Source: Pseudooceanicola marinus
Lineage (GTDB): Bacteria; Pseudomonadota; Alphaproteobacteria; Rhodobacterales; Rhodobacteraceae
Reading direction: 5' to 3'
Length of the DNA stretch: 64,000 bases
NCBI RefSeq assembly: GCF_020177265.1
Contig: NZ_JAIVMC010000001.1
Span: forward strand, 310,001 to 374,000
The notes beneath the pieces were generated by a model, which was given only the letters and a program-made list of their open reading frames with translations, was not told the origin of the DNA and did no database searches. The position numbers were made by a program, and so were the translations under genes. The number at the start of each line of letters is the position of its first letter. Position 1 is the stretch's first letter. Positions 37,844 through 46,563 of the stretch are shown one piece after another.

Positions 37844-38026
37844 GTCCGGATTCCCTCCCAGGCTCCCCGTCTCTTGACGACACAATGGACGGGGTGGTTA
37901 ATTTAGTCAATACTATGTTCGCGACGGTTAAATTCCGCAGCGCAGCACGGGCGAAGGATCCGGTTTCCCGCAGGCGGGCCAATAGGTTATAGCCTAGGCG
38001 AAACCAGGAGAGGGAGGACAAGGCAG
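37844..38026. promoter_or_regulatory. Divergent promoter region with paired GGTTAA repeats
   Basis: Towards the dehydrogenase gene, TTGACT and CATTGT lie 17 bp apart (minus strand, about 37884-37912). The repeats GGTTAATTT (37896-37904) and GGTTAAATT (37926-37934) are exactly 30 bp apart; the first lies in the spacer of this promoter. A plausible binding site pair for the TetR-esterase. Confidence 0.45.
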
Positions 38027-39676
38027 ATGGGCGAGGTCGACCAGACCGGCAAGTCCGGGGAATCGCAGCGCGGCGGCTGGAAGCAGAATCCGGATGCCGT
38101 GCGCGACAACATCCTGCAGGTCGCCCGCGCGGTCTTTGCCCGCCATGGGTTGTCCGGGGCCCGCATGGACGAGATTGCCCGGAGCACCCGCACATCCAAG
38201 CGGATGATCTACTACTACTTCTCCGACAAGGAGACGCTCTATCAGGCTGTCCTCGAAGACGCCTATGCCGGGGTACGTCACGCGGAAGACGCGCTGGATC
38301 TGGGGAAGCTGCACCCGGTCGCCGCCCTGCGCGAGCTGGCCGAGTTCACCTTTGAACACCACCGCCACGCCCCCGATTTCGTCCGCCTGGTGATGATCGA
38401 GAACATCCACGAGGGAGAGCACATGTCCCGGCTGAAGTCGATCTCGGGGCAGAACAGCTCGGCCATCTCCCTGCTGGAGGACATCTACCGCCGCGGGGTC
38501 GAGATGGGGCTCTTCCGCCGGGGCCTGTCGGCGCCCGAACTGCACTGGCACATTTCGGCGGCCTCGGTCTTCAACGTCTCCAACCGTGCGACCTTCTCGC
38601 ATATCTTCGGCGATGATCTGTTCACCGAGCGGGGTCAGCAGAAGCTGCGCCGCCAGGTGGGCGACATGATCCTGGGCCTGGTGATGAAGCCGGGCCTCTC
38701 GGCGGAAAGCGGCGTGCCGCGACCGAAGGAGGAGGCACGCAATATCAACGCGGATATCTTCCGGTTCCTGGAGGTCTGGGAGGACAAATGGTCCACCCTG
38801 AGCCCCGATGCGACACCGGCTGATCGGCGCCTGCATTTCGAGGGGCTCGCCCGGGACATGCGCCTGTCGACGCCGCCCGATGTCGAAGCCGATGAGGAAT
38901 ACTGGATCGACAGCGACGGCGGCCCGGTCCGGGTGCGTCTCTTCCGCCACGCCGGCGGGGGCCGTCAGCCTGCGCTGATCTACATGCACGGCGGCGCCTG
39001 GATGCAGGGCAGCCCGGAAACCCACTGGGACATCACGGCCCGGATCGCGGCCTGGGCGCAGCAGACGGTGATCTCAGTCGACTACGCGCTGGCCCCGGAA
39101 CACCCGTTCCCGGCCGCCTACCTGCAGGTGCTGGCGGTGGCCAGATGGGCGCGCGAGGAGGCCGGGATGCTGGGGATCGACCCGGCCCGGATCTCCATCG
39201 GCGGCGACAGCGCCGGCGGCAACCTGGCCGCGGCCGCGGCCCTCGCCTGTCGCGACGAGGAGCTGCCGCTCTGCGCCCAGCTCCTGATCTATCCGGTGTG
39301 CGATTTCGACCGCACGCGCCCGTCCTATGTGGAAAACGCCGAAGGGCCTCTGCTGAAGGTGGCCAGCATGGCGGCCAGCGACGCCCTTTATTGCGCCGAC
39401 GCCGATCAGTTGCGCACGGATCCGCGCATCTCGCCCCTTTCTGCCGCAAGTCACGCCGGCCTGCCGCCGACCTACGTGGCGGTGGCGCAATATGATCCGC
39501 TGCGCGACAGCGGCCTTGCCTATGCGCAGACGCTGGAGACGAGCGGGGTGCCGGTGACCACGCATGTAGGTGACGGTCTTATCCATGGCTACTTGCGCGC
39601 GATGGAATACTGCCCCGATGCCCAGCTTCGCTTGCGCGACATCTGCGCCTGGCTGAGGGGCATCTCGGACGGGTGA
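38027..39676 (+). CDS. TetR-family repressor fused to an HSL-type alpha/beta hydrolase
   Basis: The 549-residue protein has two full domains. Residues 1-220 are TetR-like, with the helix-turn-helix ARHGLSGARMDEIARSTRTS then KRMIYYYFSDKETLYQAVLE, and a ligand domain. Residues ~270-549 are a hormone-sensitive-lipase esterase with oxyanion HGGAW (H321), nucleophile GGDSAGG (S395), D490 and H520, a complete triad. It is divergent from the shikimate/quinate operon it probably represses. The esterase may hydrolyse an ester of the substrate, such as an acyl-quinate or acyl-shikimate; that is inference. No frameshift is needed: it is one uninterrupted frame. Confidence 0.92.
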   Translation: MGEVDQTGKSGESQRGGWKQNPDAVRDNILQVARAVFARHGLSGARMDEIARSTRTSKRMIYYYFSDKETLYQAVLEDAYAGVRHAEDALDLGKLHPVAALRELAEFTFEHHRHAPDFVRLVMIENIHEGEHMSRLKSISGQNSSAISLLEDIYRRGVEMGLFRRGLSAPELHWHISAASVFNVSNRATFSHIFGDDLFTERGQQKLRRQVGDMILGLVMKPGLSAESGVPRPKEEARNINADIFRFLEVWEDKWSTLSPDATPADRRLHFEGLARDMRLSTPPDVEADEEYWIDSDGGPVRVRLFRHAGGGRQPALIYMHGGAWMQGSPETHWDITARIAAWAQQTVISVDYALAPEHPFPAAYLQVLAVARWAREEAGMLGIDPARISIGGDSAGGNLAAAAALACRDEELPLCAQLLIYPVCDFDRTRPSYVENAEGPLLKVASMAASDALYCADADQLRTDPRISPLSAASHAGLPPTYVAVAQYDPLRDSGLAYAQTLETSGVPVTTHVGDGLIHGYLRAMEYCPDAQLRLRDICAWLRGISDG

Positions 39677-39765
39677 CAGGCGGCCTCTGATGCGGCTGGC
39701 GAGGTGAAGTCCGGGGGGGCGCAGGGCGGTGACGTGCCTTGGCCGCGCGATCGTCCGCTGGCGCG

Positions 39766-39796
39766 TTGACAAGACCGTCATCTCGGCCCCTGTAAC
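39766..39796 (+). promoter_or_regulatory. Probable promoter of the antiporter gene
   Basis: TTGACA at 39766-39771 and CTGTAA at 39790-39795, spaced 18 bp. It lies 46 bp before the antiporter ATG. Confidence 0.4.
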
Positions 39797-39841
39797 AACT
39801 TTTGCCGATGCCCTCAGCGATCCATCTGGTATTTCAGGGGC

Positions 39842-42352
39842 ATGGACATTGTTCTGATCACGACCGTCATCTCCTCGCTGTTCCTCGTCATCGGCTTCGC
39901 AGAGCCCCTGGCGGCGCGGTTGCGCCTGCCGTTCAGCGTGATCCTGGCCAGCCTTGGCATCTTGATCGGTGTCGGCGCGATCTTCCTGTTGCGGACCGAG
40001 CTGACCGACGCGCTGAACCCCGTGGCCGAGGCGATCCTGGGCCTGCCGATCCGGTCCAACGTATTCCTCTACGTGTTCCTGCCGACGCTGCTGTTCCAGG
40101 CCACGCTGGGGATGGACCTGCGCCGGATGCTGGACGACTGGGTGCCGATCCTGATGCTGGCGGTGGTGGCCGTGGTGGCGGCAACGCTGTCGGTGGGCTA
40201 CGCGCTGTCCTGGGTCAGCACGCTGCCGCTCGCGGCCTGTCTGCTGGTCGGCGCGATCATCTCCACGACCGATCCCTCCGCCGTGGTCTCGATCTTCCGC
40301 TCGATCTCGGCGCCGCGCCGCCTGTCGCGGATCATCGAGGGCGAGAGCCTGCTGAACGACGCCGCTGCCATTGCTCTCTTCGGGCTCTTCATGGGCTTTG
40401 TCATGCTGGGCGTGCCGGACCCGAAGCTGGGGGATGCGCTGGCGCGGTTTCCCTTCCTGATCGGCGGCGGGGCGGTCACGGGCTGGCTGGCGGCGCGGAT
40501 CGCCCTGGGCATCATGGGCATGTTCGGGCGACATGAACTGGCGCAGATCTCGATCTCCGTGTCGCTGCCCTACCTCGCCTATATCGGCGCGGAACAGAGT
40601 GTCGGGGCGTCGGGGGTCATCGCGGTGGTGGCCGCCGGTCTGACATTGAACCTGGCCGGGCCCGGGCGCCTGCCGCCGCAGGCCTGGACCAACCTGCGCG
40701 AGCTTTGGGACGTGCTGGCGCATTGGGCCGGCGCGCTGATCTTCATCCTGGCGGCGCTGCTGGTGCCGCGTCTTCTGGAGGAGGTCCGGATCGAGGATTT
40801 CGTGCAGGTCGCCGTCGTGATCCTGGCGGCCATCTTCGCCCGGGCGCTGATCCTCTTTGTCCTCCTGCCGTTGCTGTCGGCCCTGAAATTGTCGCCGAAG
40901 GTCGAGCAACCCTATCGGGTCGCGATCCTCTGGGGCGGGCTGCGCGGGGCCGTCACCCTGGCGCTGGCCCTGGCCGTGACCGAAAGCTTCCGCGTGCCGG
41001 ACGATGTGCAACGCGTGGTCGGTATCCTGGCCACCGGCTTCACGCTGTTCACGCTGCTGGCCCAGGGGACGACGCTGCGCTGGATCATCGGCAAGCTGGG
41101 GCTGGATCGCCTGTCCCCGATCGACGAGGCGCTGTCGCGGCAGGTGGTTGCCGTGTCCCTGCAACAGGTGCGCGAGGATCTGGCGCGCACCACCGAGAAC
41201 TACGAGCTGGGTCGCGACACCGTCCGCGCCGAGGCAAAGCGGTTCGGCGACCGGCTGCAGGAGGCCGTGCGGCTGGCCGAGGACAGTGCCGATATCCTGG
41301 ACCGGGACCGGATCACGCTGGGTCTGATCGCGCTGGCGGGGCATGAACGCGACACGATCCTCGCCCGGGTGCGGGAGCGGACGATCTCCGCCCGGATGGC
41401 CGAGCGGGTGCTGGCGGATGCGGACCGCCTGATCGAGGGCGCGCGCTCCAACGGTCGGAACGGGTACAATCGCGCGGCCCGCCGCAGCGTGGCCTACGGT
41501 CGTGCCTTCCGCGTGGCCGGGGTCCTGAACGCCCGGTTGCGCCTGTCGCGACCGCTGGCGCAGATGACCGCGGCCCACTTCGAGCTGCTGCTGTCGCAAC
41601 GGCTGGTCCTGCGGGATCTCGGCAGTTTCATCACCGGGCGCATCCGCCGCATTCACGGCAAACGGGTCAGTGACCTGCTGTCCGGTCTGCTGGCACGCCG
41701 GATCGAAATGGTCGAAACCGCCCTGGAGGGGCTTCGCCTGCAGTACCCGGGCTATGCCGAGGAGCTTGAACGGCGCTTCATCCGCCGGACCGCGCTGCGT
41801 CTGGAAGAACGCGAATATGCGGCAATGCGCGAGGACGCCCTGATCGGCGCCGAGGTCTACACCAAGCTGATGACGGATCTCGACCTGCGCCGGGCCGCGG
41901 CAGAGGAGCGTCCCAGCCTGGACTTCGCGCTGCGCCGCGTCGAGCTGGTACGCCAGCTTCCGCTCTTCGCCGGTCTGAACGAACGTGACCTGAAACGGCT
42001 GAGCCGCGTGCTCCGTTCCCGTTACGCGAATGCCGGCGATGTCATCGTCCGACGGGACGGGGCGGCGAAAAGCGTGTTCTTCATCGCCTCCGGGGCGGCC
42101 GAGGTCGAGACGGCGGGCCAGACCTGGCGCCTGGGCCGGGGCGAGATGTTCGGCCAGATGTCGATCCTGATGAAGAAGACGCTCCGGTCGGAGGTGCGCG
42201 CGATCGCGCCGTCGACCCTGCTGGAACTGGACGAAGTGCGGTTCCGCCGTCTGCTGAGCCGCAGCAAGCCGCTGCAGGAGGCAGTACGCGCCAGCGCGAA
42301 GAAGCGCGGGATTTCGCCGGACGAGCTGTTCGGGGAAACACAGGCCGCTTGA
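39842..42352 (+). CDS. CPA1-family Na+/H+ antiporter with C-terminal cNMP-binding-like domain
   Basis: The 836-residue protein has about 12 membrane segments (residues 1-410) with CPA1 motifs: STTDPSAVV, the ion-site GESLLNDAAAI, and WGGLRGAVTLALAL. A long helical, arginine-rich cytoplasmic part follows, then a cNMP-type domain near residues 700-810 (LPLFAGLNERDLKRL, FFIASGAAEVE). The phosphate-binding cassette reads FGQMSILMKKTLRSEV: the usual Glu of FGE is Gln, so cyclic-nucleotide binding is uncertain. It exchanges Na+ for H+; regulation by the tail is inferred. Confidence 0.9.
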   Translation: MDIVLITTVISSLFLVIGFAEPLAARLRLPFSVILASLGILIGVGAIFLLRTELTDALNPVAEAILGLPIRSNVFLYVFLPTLLFQATLGMDLRRMLDDWVPILMLAVVAVVAATLSVGYALSWVSTLPLAACLLVGAIISTTDPSAVVSIFRSISAPRRLSRIIEGESLLNDAAAIALFGLFMGFVMLGVPDPKLGDALARFPFLIGGGAVTGWLAARIALGIMGMFGRHELAQISISVSLPYLAYIGAEQSVGASGVIAVVAAGLTLNLAGPGRLPPQAWTNLRELWDVLAHWAGALIFILAALLVPRLLEEVRIEDFVQVAVVILAAIFARALILFVLLPLLSALKLSPKVEQPYRVAILWGGLRGAVTLALALAVTESFRVPDDVQRVVGILATGFTLFTLLAQGTTLRWIIGKLGLDRLSPIDEALSRQVVAVSLQQVREDLARTTENYELGRDTVRAEAKRFGDRLQEAVRLAEDSADILDRDRITLGLIALAGHERDTILARVRERTISARMAERVLADADRLIEGARSNGRNGYNRAARRSVAYGRAFRVAGVLNARLRLSRPLAQMTAAHFELLLSQRLVLRDLGSFITGRIRRIHGKRVSDLLSGLLARRIEMVETALEGLRLQYPGYAEELERRFIRRTALRLEEREYAAMREDALIGAEVYTKLMTDLDLRRAAAEERPSLDFALRRVELVRQLPLFAGLNERDLKRLSRVLRSRYANAGDVIVRRDGAAKSVFFIASGAAEVETAGQTWRLGRGEMFGQMSILMKKTLRSEVRAIAPSTLLELDEVRFRRLLSRSKPLQEAVRASAKKRGISPDELFGETQAA

Positions 42353-42696
42353 GGCCTGCCACTCTGGGTCGGACCCGGCCTCGATGCTGCCCCGTCTACG
42401 TCCCGAAAGGGGCGTAGGTTGGCCCATCGATATCGCCAAAGGCCGGGCCGAAGAGGTGGCGATGTGGTCCCGGATAGAGACCCCGTTGACGGGGGCGCAG
42501 TGACGGGTCATACGCGCGCCGGCGGTGAGCGGATCGCCTCCTAGTCGGGAGGGTATGGAGGCAGAAATCTGCGCAAATCCCCTGCGGGGGATGTAAGGCG
42601 ATGCCAGCGCCGCGCGAACTGGATTACCAGCGCCAAAAAAGAAGAAACGGCGCGGGACAATCCGCGCCAGAGGACGAGAGCAGGAGCACATTTCAC
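42353..42696 (+). other. Gap before minC
   Basis: 344 bp. It contains a stem CTACGTCCC-GAAA-GGGGCGTAG at 42396-42417 with a GAAA tetraloop, possibly the antiporter terminator although it lacks a clear T-run. An in-frame ATG at 42601 could extend MinC, but those codons do not look conserved. The minCDE promoter presumably lies here. Confidence 0.45.
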
Positions 42697-43443
42697 GTGC
42701 CAACACATCAGACAAACGGCCGAAGCGGGCGCGCTTCGGTAGCGGCGCGGCCTTTCCAGCTGCGCGGCAGGTTCATCACCGCGGTCGGGCTGCGCCTTGA
42801 GGCCGAGAGCCTGGACGAGGCCTTCTACGCGGTGCTGGACGAGCAGCTGCGCAGTGCGCCCCAGCTCCTGCTGGATGCGCCGATGCTGCTGGATCTGGCC
42901 AAGGTTCCGGGGCTGACCGACACGCATCAGGTGCGGGCGCTGGTGGAGGCGCTGCGGGCGCGCAATCTGCAGGTCTTCGGCGTCGAGAACGCCACCGATC
43001 CGCAGCGCCGAATGGCGGAGGAGCTGGGCCTGATCCCGGTCCTGATTGGGCGCGACGCCCCGGTGGAGAAGGTCGGCGCCGATCGGCGGCGCAAGGCGGA
43101 CAAGCTGCTGCCCCCCGACAACGTGGTGATGACCCGGCCCATTCGCTCGGGCCAGGTGATCGTGGCCGAACGGGGCGACCTGACGGTGATCGGATCCGTC
43201 TCCTCGGGGGCCGAGCTGATCGCTTCGGGCAATATCCATGTCTACGGCACCCTGCGCGGGCGCGCCTTTGCGGGTGCCTACGGGGACGAGACGGCACGGA
43301 TCTTCTGCCAGCGGCAGGAGGCCGAACTGCTGGCCATCGCGGGGATCTACAGGACCAGCGAGAGCCTGGGCGATGACATGCGCGATCAGTGCCTGCAGGT
43401 ATTTTTGAAGGATGACGGTTTGAAACTGGAGGCGGTCACATGA
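42697..43443 (+). CDS. minC: Septum site-determining protein MinC
   Basis: MinC blocks FtsZ ring assembly away from mid-cell. From GTG 42697 the product is 248 residues: an N-terminal domain (RPFQLRGRFITAVGLRLEAE) and the C-terminal beta-helix (RPIRSGQVIVAERGDLTVIG, SSGAELIASGNIHVYGTLRG, then DETARIFCQ and ELLAIAGIY), which binds MinD. AGGAG is 10 bases before the GTG; the ATG at 42601 has a poor site. It overlaps minD by 4 bp. Confidence 0.94.
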   Translation: MPTHQTNGRSGRASVAARPFQLRGRFITAVGLRLEAESLDEAFYAVLDEQLRSAPQLLLDAPMLLDLAKVPGLTDTHQVRALVEALRARNLQVFGVENATDPQRRMAEELGLIPVLIGRDAPVEKVGADRRRKADKLLPPDNVVMTRPIRSGQVIVAERGDLTVIGSVSSGAELIASGNIHVYGTLRGRAFAGAYGDETARIFCQRQEAELLAIAGIYRTSESLGDDMRDQCLQVFLKDDGLKLEAVT

Positions 43444-44288
43444 CGACGCAAATGAAGGAGGAGGCCCCGCTGGGGAAGATCATCGTGATCACCTCCGGCA
43501 AGGGTGGGGTCGGCAAGACGACATCGGCCGCGGCCATCTCCGCCGGGCTGGCGAAGCTGGGGCACAAGACGGTCGTGATCGACTTCGACGTGGGCCTGCG
43601 CAACCTCGACATGATCATGGGTTGCGAGCGCCGGGTCGTGTTCGATTTCATCAACGTGATCCAGGGGGATGCGAAGCTGAAGCAGGCCCTGATCAAGGAC
43701 AAGCGCCTGGATACGCTGTCGATCCTGCCCACGTCGCAGACCCGCGACAAGGATGCGCTGACCCAGGAGGGCGTCGAGGCGGTCCTGGACGAGCTGAAGC
43801 AGGAGTTCGACTACATCATCTGCGACAGCCCCGCCGGGATCGAGCGCGGCGCGCAGCTGGCGATGTATTTCGCCGACGAGGCCGTGGTGGTGACCAACCC
43901 CGAGGTCTCCTCGGTGCGCGACAGCGATCGGGTGCTGGGCCTTCTGGCCAGCAAGACCCGGCGAGCCGAAAGCGGATCCTCGGAGCCGGTGAAGGCGCAG
44001 GTCCTGCTGACCCGCCATGACCAGGGCCGGATCGACCGGGGCGAGATGATGACGGTGGAGGACGTGCTGGAAATCCTGGCCGTGCCGCTTCTGGGGATCA
44101 TTCCCGAAAGCCAGGCGGTGCTGCGGGCCTCCAACGTCGGCACGCCGGTCATCCTGGACGACCCGTCCAACGCCAGCCGGGCCTATGGCGACGCCGTGGC
44201 CCGTCTGACCGGAGAGGACGTGGAAATGCGCGTCGGTGACGAGCCCAAGCCCGGCCTGTTCCAGCGGCTGTTCGGACGGTCGGCATGA
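43440..44288 (+). CDS. minD: Septum site-determining ATPase MinD
   Basis: The 282-residue ParA-family ATPase has the deviant Walker A SGKGGVGKTTS (lysines 21 and 26), DFDVGLRNLDM and a C-terminal amphipathic membrane-targeting helix (PGLFQRLFGRSA). It recruits MinC to the membrane and oscillates with MinE. Overlaps minC and minE by 4 bp each. Confidence 0.97.
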   Translation: MTTQMKEEAPLGKIIVITSGKGGVGKTTSAAAISAGLAKLGHKTVVIDFDVGLRNLDMIMGCERRVVFDFINVIQGDAKLKQALIKDKRLDTLSILPTSQTRDKDALTQEGVEAVLDELKQEFDYIICDSPAGIERGAQLAMYFADEAVVVTNPEVSSVRDSDRVLGLLASKTRRAESGSSEPVKAQVLLTRHDQGRIDRGEMMTVEDVLEILAVPLLGIIPESQAVLRASNVGTPVILDDPSNASRAYGDAVARLTGEDVEMRVGDEPKPGLFQRLFGRSA

Positions 44289-44593
44289 GCCTGTTCGGTT
44301 TCGCCTTCAAGCCCCGCCGCGCCAAGTCCGCGCAGACCGCCAAGGACCGCTTGCAGCTGCTTCTGGCGCATGAGCGCGCCAGCGGCGCCCCCGACATCGA
44401 GTTCCTGCCGCAGCTTCAGGCCGATCTGCTGGCGGTGATCCGCAAATACGTCAAGGTCGACGACGACGATGTCGAGGTGAAGATGCAGCGCGAAGACGAT
44501 GTGTCGAGCCTCGAGATCAACGTCGAGATGCCGGCCCGGGCCAAGGACGACGCCAAGGCAGAGTCCGGGACCGGCAGCGCCAAGAAGGCCTAA
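44285..44593 (+). CDS. minE: Cell division topological specificity factor MinE
   Basis: The 102-residue protein starts with a membrane-binding MSLFGFAFKP, then the MinD-contact region (KDRLQLLLAHERAS) and the dimer domain (LPQLQADLLAVIRKYVKVDD, VEVKMQREDDVSSLEINV). It ends with a variable Lys/Ala-rich tail. It completes the minCDE operon; two hairpins follow the stop. Confidence 0.95.
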   Translation: MSLFGFAFKPRRAKSAQTAKDRLQLLLAHERASGAPDIEFLPQLQADLLAVIRKYVKVDDDDVEVKMQREDDVSSLEINVEMPARAKDDAKAESGTGSAKKA

Positions 44594-44642
44594 GGGCCCC
44601 GCGCGGAGGCCTCGCCGGCCTCCCGCGGAACCGCAAATGAAG

Positions 44643-44666
44643 GGCAGGCCGTCGCTGCGGCCTGCC
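44643..44666. terminator. Hairpin between convergent minE and NTF2-like genes
   Basis: GGCAGGCCG-TCGCTG-CGGCCTGCC is a perfect 9-bp stem 49 bp after minE and 7 bp before the convergent stop. An imperfect second stem lies at about 44603-44626. No T-run; it probably serves both genes. Confidence 0.5.
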
Positions 44667-44673
44667 GCAGGGC

Positions 44674-45306
44674 TCAGGCCCGCTCCGGCACCGGCTGGCG
44701 GTCGAGCGCCCAGTACCTCGGGCCGCGTTCCTCTTCGAGCTTCGCCAGCAACTCGCGGTGGATGGCGTGGATGCGCTCCGCCGTGATCGCCTCGGCGGGG
44801 TCCACCTCCTCGATCTCCAGGCTCGTCTTGTCCTCGTAGAGATGTTCCCCCTTGAGCAGGCCGCGTTCATCGTAGGGCCAGATGAAGGCCTGGCGGCTGG
44901 AGACGTGGTAGAGGGTGTCATCCTCGGGCAGGTCGTAGCCCGCCGCCTTCAGATCGGCCCCGCGGCCGAGCTGGTGGAAGGTCAGTTCGTCCGCGATGCC
45001 CCAGTCGTTCACCGCAATGCAATCGTCGGAGTTCCACAGCACGGCATCGCCCACGCTGCGGTAGAAGTTCACGACGGCCTCGCGCCCCTCGACCACGGCC
45101 TGGGATGCGCCCCAGGCGACCCGGTAGACCGGCGTCTCCACCATCATGTCGTCGGCGACGATGGCCTCGAACTGGGCCGATCCTTCCAGGTGGACGTGGC
45201 GCCAGAAGTTCAGCAGCATCGCGCGGTGCAGCGGATCCGTGGTCTTTTCCAGCAGCGCGGCTGTCGGTTTCATGCAGTCATAGACCGCTTGTTCGAACCT
45301 GTTCAT
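44674..45306 (-). CDS. NTF2-like (SnoaL-type) protein
   Basis: The 210-residue protein has an NTF2-like core: FEAIVADDMMVETPVYRVAW, EGREAVVNFYRSVGDA, ELTFHQLGRGADLKAAG and SSRQAFIWPYDERGLLKGEH. Such proteins act as small-molecule isomerases, hydrolases or binding partners, often in terpenoid or aromatic metabolism. GGGAGGAAC before the ATG at 45306 fixes the start. It is divergent from the AraC regulator, which probably controls it. Confidence 0.8.
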   Translation of the reverse strand: MNRFEQAVYDCMKPTAALLEKTTDPLHRAMLLNFWRHVHLEGSAQFEAIVADDMMVETPVYRVAWGASQAVVEGREAVVNFYRSVGDAVLWNSDDCIAVNDWGIADELTFHQLGRGADLKAAGYDLPEDDTLYHVSSRQAFIWPYDERGLLKGEHLYEDKTSLEIEEVDPAEAITAERIHAIHRELLAKLEEERGPRYWALDRQPVPERA

Positions 45307-45538
45307 GATGTTCCTCCCATCGTGGCTGAAAGCTGCGGCGCCGGGCGGGCCCGACGCTGCGGCAACCCTAGCCGGGTCCTGCGGGGCGGGCTTGGACCCG
45401 GGCGCAGGGCGGTCGGAACGAGGGCGCAAGGGCGGCGAGCCTGTTGACCGGCGTGCAAGGGGTGCTCAGATTGAAGGGCAAGGAGGCCCGCGGCCATGGG
45501 AGAGGCCGCGGCGGAGCGAGCAGGGAGGAGGAGACGCC

Positions 45539-46489
45539 GTGAGCAGGATGGAGCGGTTCAGCACGTCCGGGGTCAGCCAGAGACGAAGGCTCGATTTCTG
45601 GAACAGGATCTGCACGGAGACACTGGCGGAAACCTGCATCGACACGCGCGGCGACCGGTTCGATGCCGTCATGCGCCGCTGGACCGTCGGTCCGGTGACC
45701 ATGGTACGGCCCAGTGCCGGGCCGTCGAGCCTTCTGCGCGCGCCCTTTTCCGAACCACAGGGAGAGGAAGGCGCCGTCGTGCTGCATTTTCAGCACCACG
45801 GGTACAGCTGCTTTGCCCAGGACGGGCGCCGGGCCGAGCTGGCGCCGGGGGATTTCGTCCTGTCGAACGCGGCGGAAGGCTACGCCTTCGATTTCCCCTC
45901 TGCGCACGAGTTCCTGGTGCTGCAGGTGCCGCGCGCCGAGTTGGCCCGGCGGATCCCGGCGTTGGAGGACCAGTTGTGCCAGGCCCTGTCGGGGCGGACG
46001 CCCGCCGGCCAGTTGCTGCATGATTTCCTGCTGTCGCTCTGGCGCAACGGGGAACAGGGCCACGTCGAGGACGCCTGGATGGAGGGCGCCGCGCAGGTGG
46101 TCTGCGATCTGGTGGCCCAGGCGGTGACCGGGGCCGAGGGGGCAGGCCCCACCGACGGGGCCGAGGAGGCTACGGCGGAGGCGCGCCAGGATGTCCTGCG
46201 ATTGGTGGAGGCCAGGCTGCGCGAGCCCGGGTTGCGCACCTCGGATCTGGCGCGGGCGGTCGACTTGTCGGAGAGGACGATCCAATACCTCTTTGCCCGA
46301 ATGTCGACGACGCCCTCGCGCTACATCATGGAACGACGGCTGGTGCTGGCGCGCGACCTTCTGCGGTCAGAGCCGACACGACCGGTCACGGACATCGCGC
46401 TGGAACTGGGGTTCGCCGACAGCTCTCACTTCGCCCGGCAGTTTCGCGCCCGCTTCGGCATGTCGCCCTCGCAGTGGCGCAGGGCATGA
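45539..46489 (+). CDS. AraC-family regulator with FeaR-like N-terminal domain
   Basis: The 316-residue protein starts at a GTG with GGAGGAGGAG 4 bases upstream. The N-terminal half fits the AraC-binding-like domain (DFWNRICTETLAETCIDTRG, FAQDGRRAELAPGDFVLSNA). The C-terminal half holds the two HTHs (LRTSDLARAVDLSERTIQYL and PVTDIALELGFADSSHFARQ). FeaR-type members respond to aromatic amines or aldehydes, which would suit the adjacent aldehyde oxidoreductase operon; that link is inferred. Confidence 0.88.
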   Translation: MSRMERFSTSGVSQRRRLDFWNRICTETLAETCIDTRGDRFDAVMRRWTVGPVTMVRPSAGPSSLLRAPFSEPQGEEGAVVLHFQHHGYSCFAQDGRRAELAPGDFVLSNAAEGYAFDFPSAHEFLVLQVPRAELARRIPALEDQLCQALSGRTPAGQLLHDFLLSLWRNGEQGHVEDAWMEGAAQVVCDLVAQAVTGAEGAGPTDGAEEATAEARQDVLRLVEARLREPGLRTSDLARAVDLSERTIQYLFARMSTTPSRYIMERRLVLARDLLRSEPTRPVTDIALELGFADSSHFARQFRARFGMSPSQWRRA

Positions 46490-46531
46490 GACACGGCGAC
46501 CGCCTTGGCGCCGCATCCTTAGGGCTGAGGT

Positions 46532-46557
46532 AAAAAGGGCGGGCCACTGGCCCGCCC
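46532..46557 (-). terminator. Intrinsic terminator of the paoABC-like operon
   Basis: On the minus strand GGGCGGGCC-AGT-GGCCCGCCC is followed by TTTTTA, 7 bp after the paoC stop at 46564. A textbook intrinsic terminator. Confidence 0.9.
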
Positions 46558-46563
46558 CGTCGT

